Assembly (NCBI GenBank): GCA_963704825.1
Contig: CAVPHV010000003.1
Location: 310,001-374,000 of the forward strand
Direction of reading: 5' to 3'
Source of the DNA: CAVPHV01 sp963704825
GTDB lineage: Bacteria > Actinomycetota > Acidimicrobiia > Spongiisociales > UBA5794
Length of the DNA stretch: 64,000 nt
Shown here: in pieces, positions 63,536 to 64,000 of the stretch
How the letters are laid out: each line of letters starts with the position of its first letter
Position numbering within the stretch: position 1 is the stretch's first letter
Notes under the pieces: generated by a model
The model's input: the letters and a program-made list of their open reading frames with translations, nothing else
Database searches by the model: none
What the model was told of the DNA's origin: nothing
Translations under genes and position numbers: made by a program

Positions 63536-64000
63536 CGAGGGATACGAATGTCTCCATGTAGTCGATAGTGCTCCACAGCACCCAAACGTTTCCGGCGTCC
63601 GCAGTGATGTGCTGAATCGGCTGATGAATGTCCGTCAACTCGGTCGCGTCGTTGGTTGCAGTATCGATCGAGTAGACGGCGCCGTATTCGGTGGCTACCC
63701 ACAGGTCTTCGCTGTCCGAGGTGAGGCAACAGACGCCAGGACCGATAGGTATTGCCTCCTGTGCCCCCGTGGCGGGGTCGATACGGACGACCGACCCGTT
63801 CTCGTTATCCGTGACCCAGAGCTCTGGCTCGGTCACTGCGAGGTCACTTCCCGTGAAGGTGAGGTCGATGGGATCTCGTCGTACCGTGTTCGTTGTCGGG
63901 TCGATCTGGTACAGCTTGCGGGAGCCGAGTACCCACACGGAATCAGTTGTACCAGCAATATCAACGAGAGCGCCAGCCGCTGCCGTGTCGTCTCCGGGAG
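63522..64000 (-). CDS. Beta-propeller (NHL/Vgb-like) repeat protein, 5' end outside the window
   Basis: The open frame continues past position 64000. Repeats of the type VWVLGSRKLYQIDPTTNTV, LWVTDNENGSVVRIDPATG, LWVATEYGAVYSIDTATND and VWVLWSTIDYME each form a four-stranded blade. This fits a virginiamycin B lyase-like or YncE-type propeller. Only the C-terminal part is seen. Function unknown. Confidence 0.75.
   Translation of the reverse strand, partial: PGDDTAAAGALVDIAGTTDSVWVLGSRKLYQIDPTTNTVRRDPIDLTFTGSDLAVTEPELWVTDNENGSVVRIDPATGAQEAIPIGPGVCCLTSDSEDLWVATEYGAVYSIDTATNDATELTDIHQPIQHITADAGNVWVLWSTIDYMETFVSLVNSD

Overview
The window is high-GC actinobacterial chromosome. Supporting evidence is a CofD (F420) gene, the actinobacterial families DUF3499 and DUF5719, a mycothiol-dependent-type enzyme, a DUF385 F420-type nitroreductase homologue, and many start codons lying 6-9 nt after a TAnnnT -10 box (leaderless transcription). 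The gene order cofD / GT2 / DUF5719 / DUF3499 / manB / ahcY, and the order JAMM / metallo-beta-lactamase / rph / rdgB, both recall blocks known from mycobacteria and other Actinomycetota. A lineage such as Acidimicrobiia is plausible, but that is inference.

Layout. 1-14.7 kb holds F420 synthesis, a cell-envelope sugar block (GT2 membrane protein, DUF5719, a YfhO/PTPS-type membrane protein, GtrA, a polyprenyl-phosphate GT2, phosphomannomutase), small zinc-ribbon proteins, S-adenosylhomocysteinase, ComF, ribosome hibernation factor and a LuxR-type response regulator. 14.8-24.6 kb is a core block: secA, prfB with its programmed +1 frameshift, ftsE-ftsX-smpB, a membrane-anchored TlpA-like protein, an EamA transporter, a deoxyribosyltransferase-deoxynucleoside kinase fusion, and tmRNA. 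24.6-27.2 kb is a scrambled patch: two copies of a 55-bp hairpin repeat after tmRNA, a third copy that coincides with the 5' truncation of an ABC ATPase gene, a cupin gene, and a TetR gene that runs through into a small membrane-protein gene.

27.2-42.9 kb holds PgsB/PgsC-type polyglutamate genes, an orphan sugar-binding lipoprotein, a 102-bp tandem repeat, YbaK, an MFS transporter, a strongly structured intergenic stretch with a 14-codon ORF, metallo-beta-lactamase proteins, a cyclic-nucleotide-binding protein, a DUF2007-JAMM fusion, rph-rdgB, an ABC ATPase whose switch histidine is Asn, and a lycopene-cyclase-domain protein. 42.9-57.3 kb holds a 1330-aa cyclase/ATPase/TPR regulator next to an MpaB-like oxygenase gene, a PaaK-type ligase, a complete SsuABC-like importer that runs straight into a class III cyclase gene, small lipoproteins, and an amino acid permease.

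57.8 kb to at least 63.2 kb is an integrative element. It starts at a 3' fragment of a tRNA-Leu gene and carries a tyrosine integrase, an XRE regulator, an excisionase-like HTH protein and a MobF relaxase-helicase. The relaxase N-terminus is broken by six single-base shifts. Single-base breaks also occur in secA, comF and probably cofD, so consensus errors in the assembly are likely and should be excluded before any of these is called a pseudogene.
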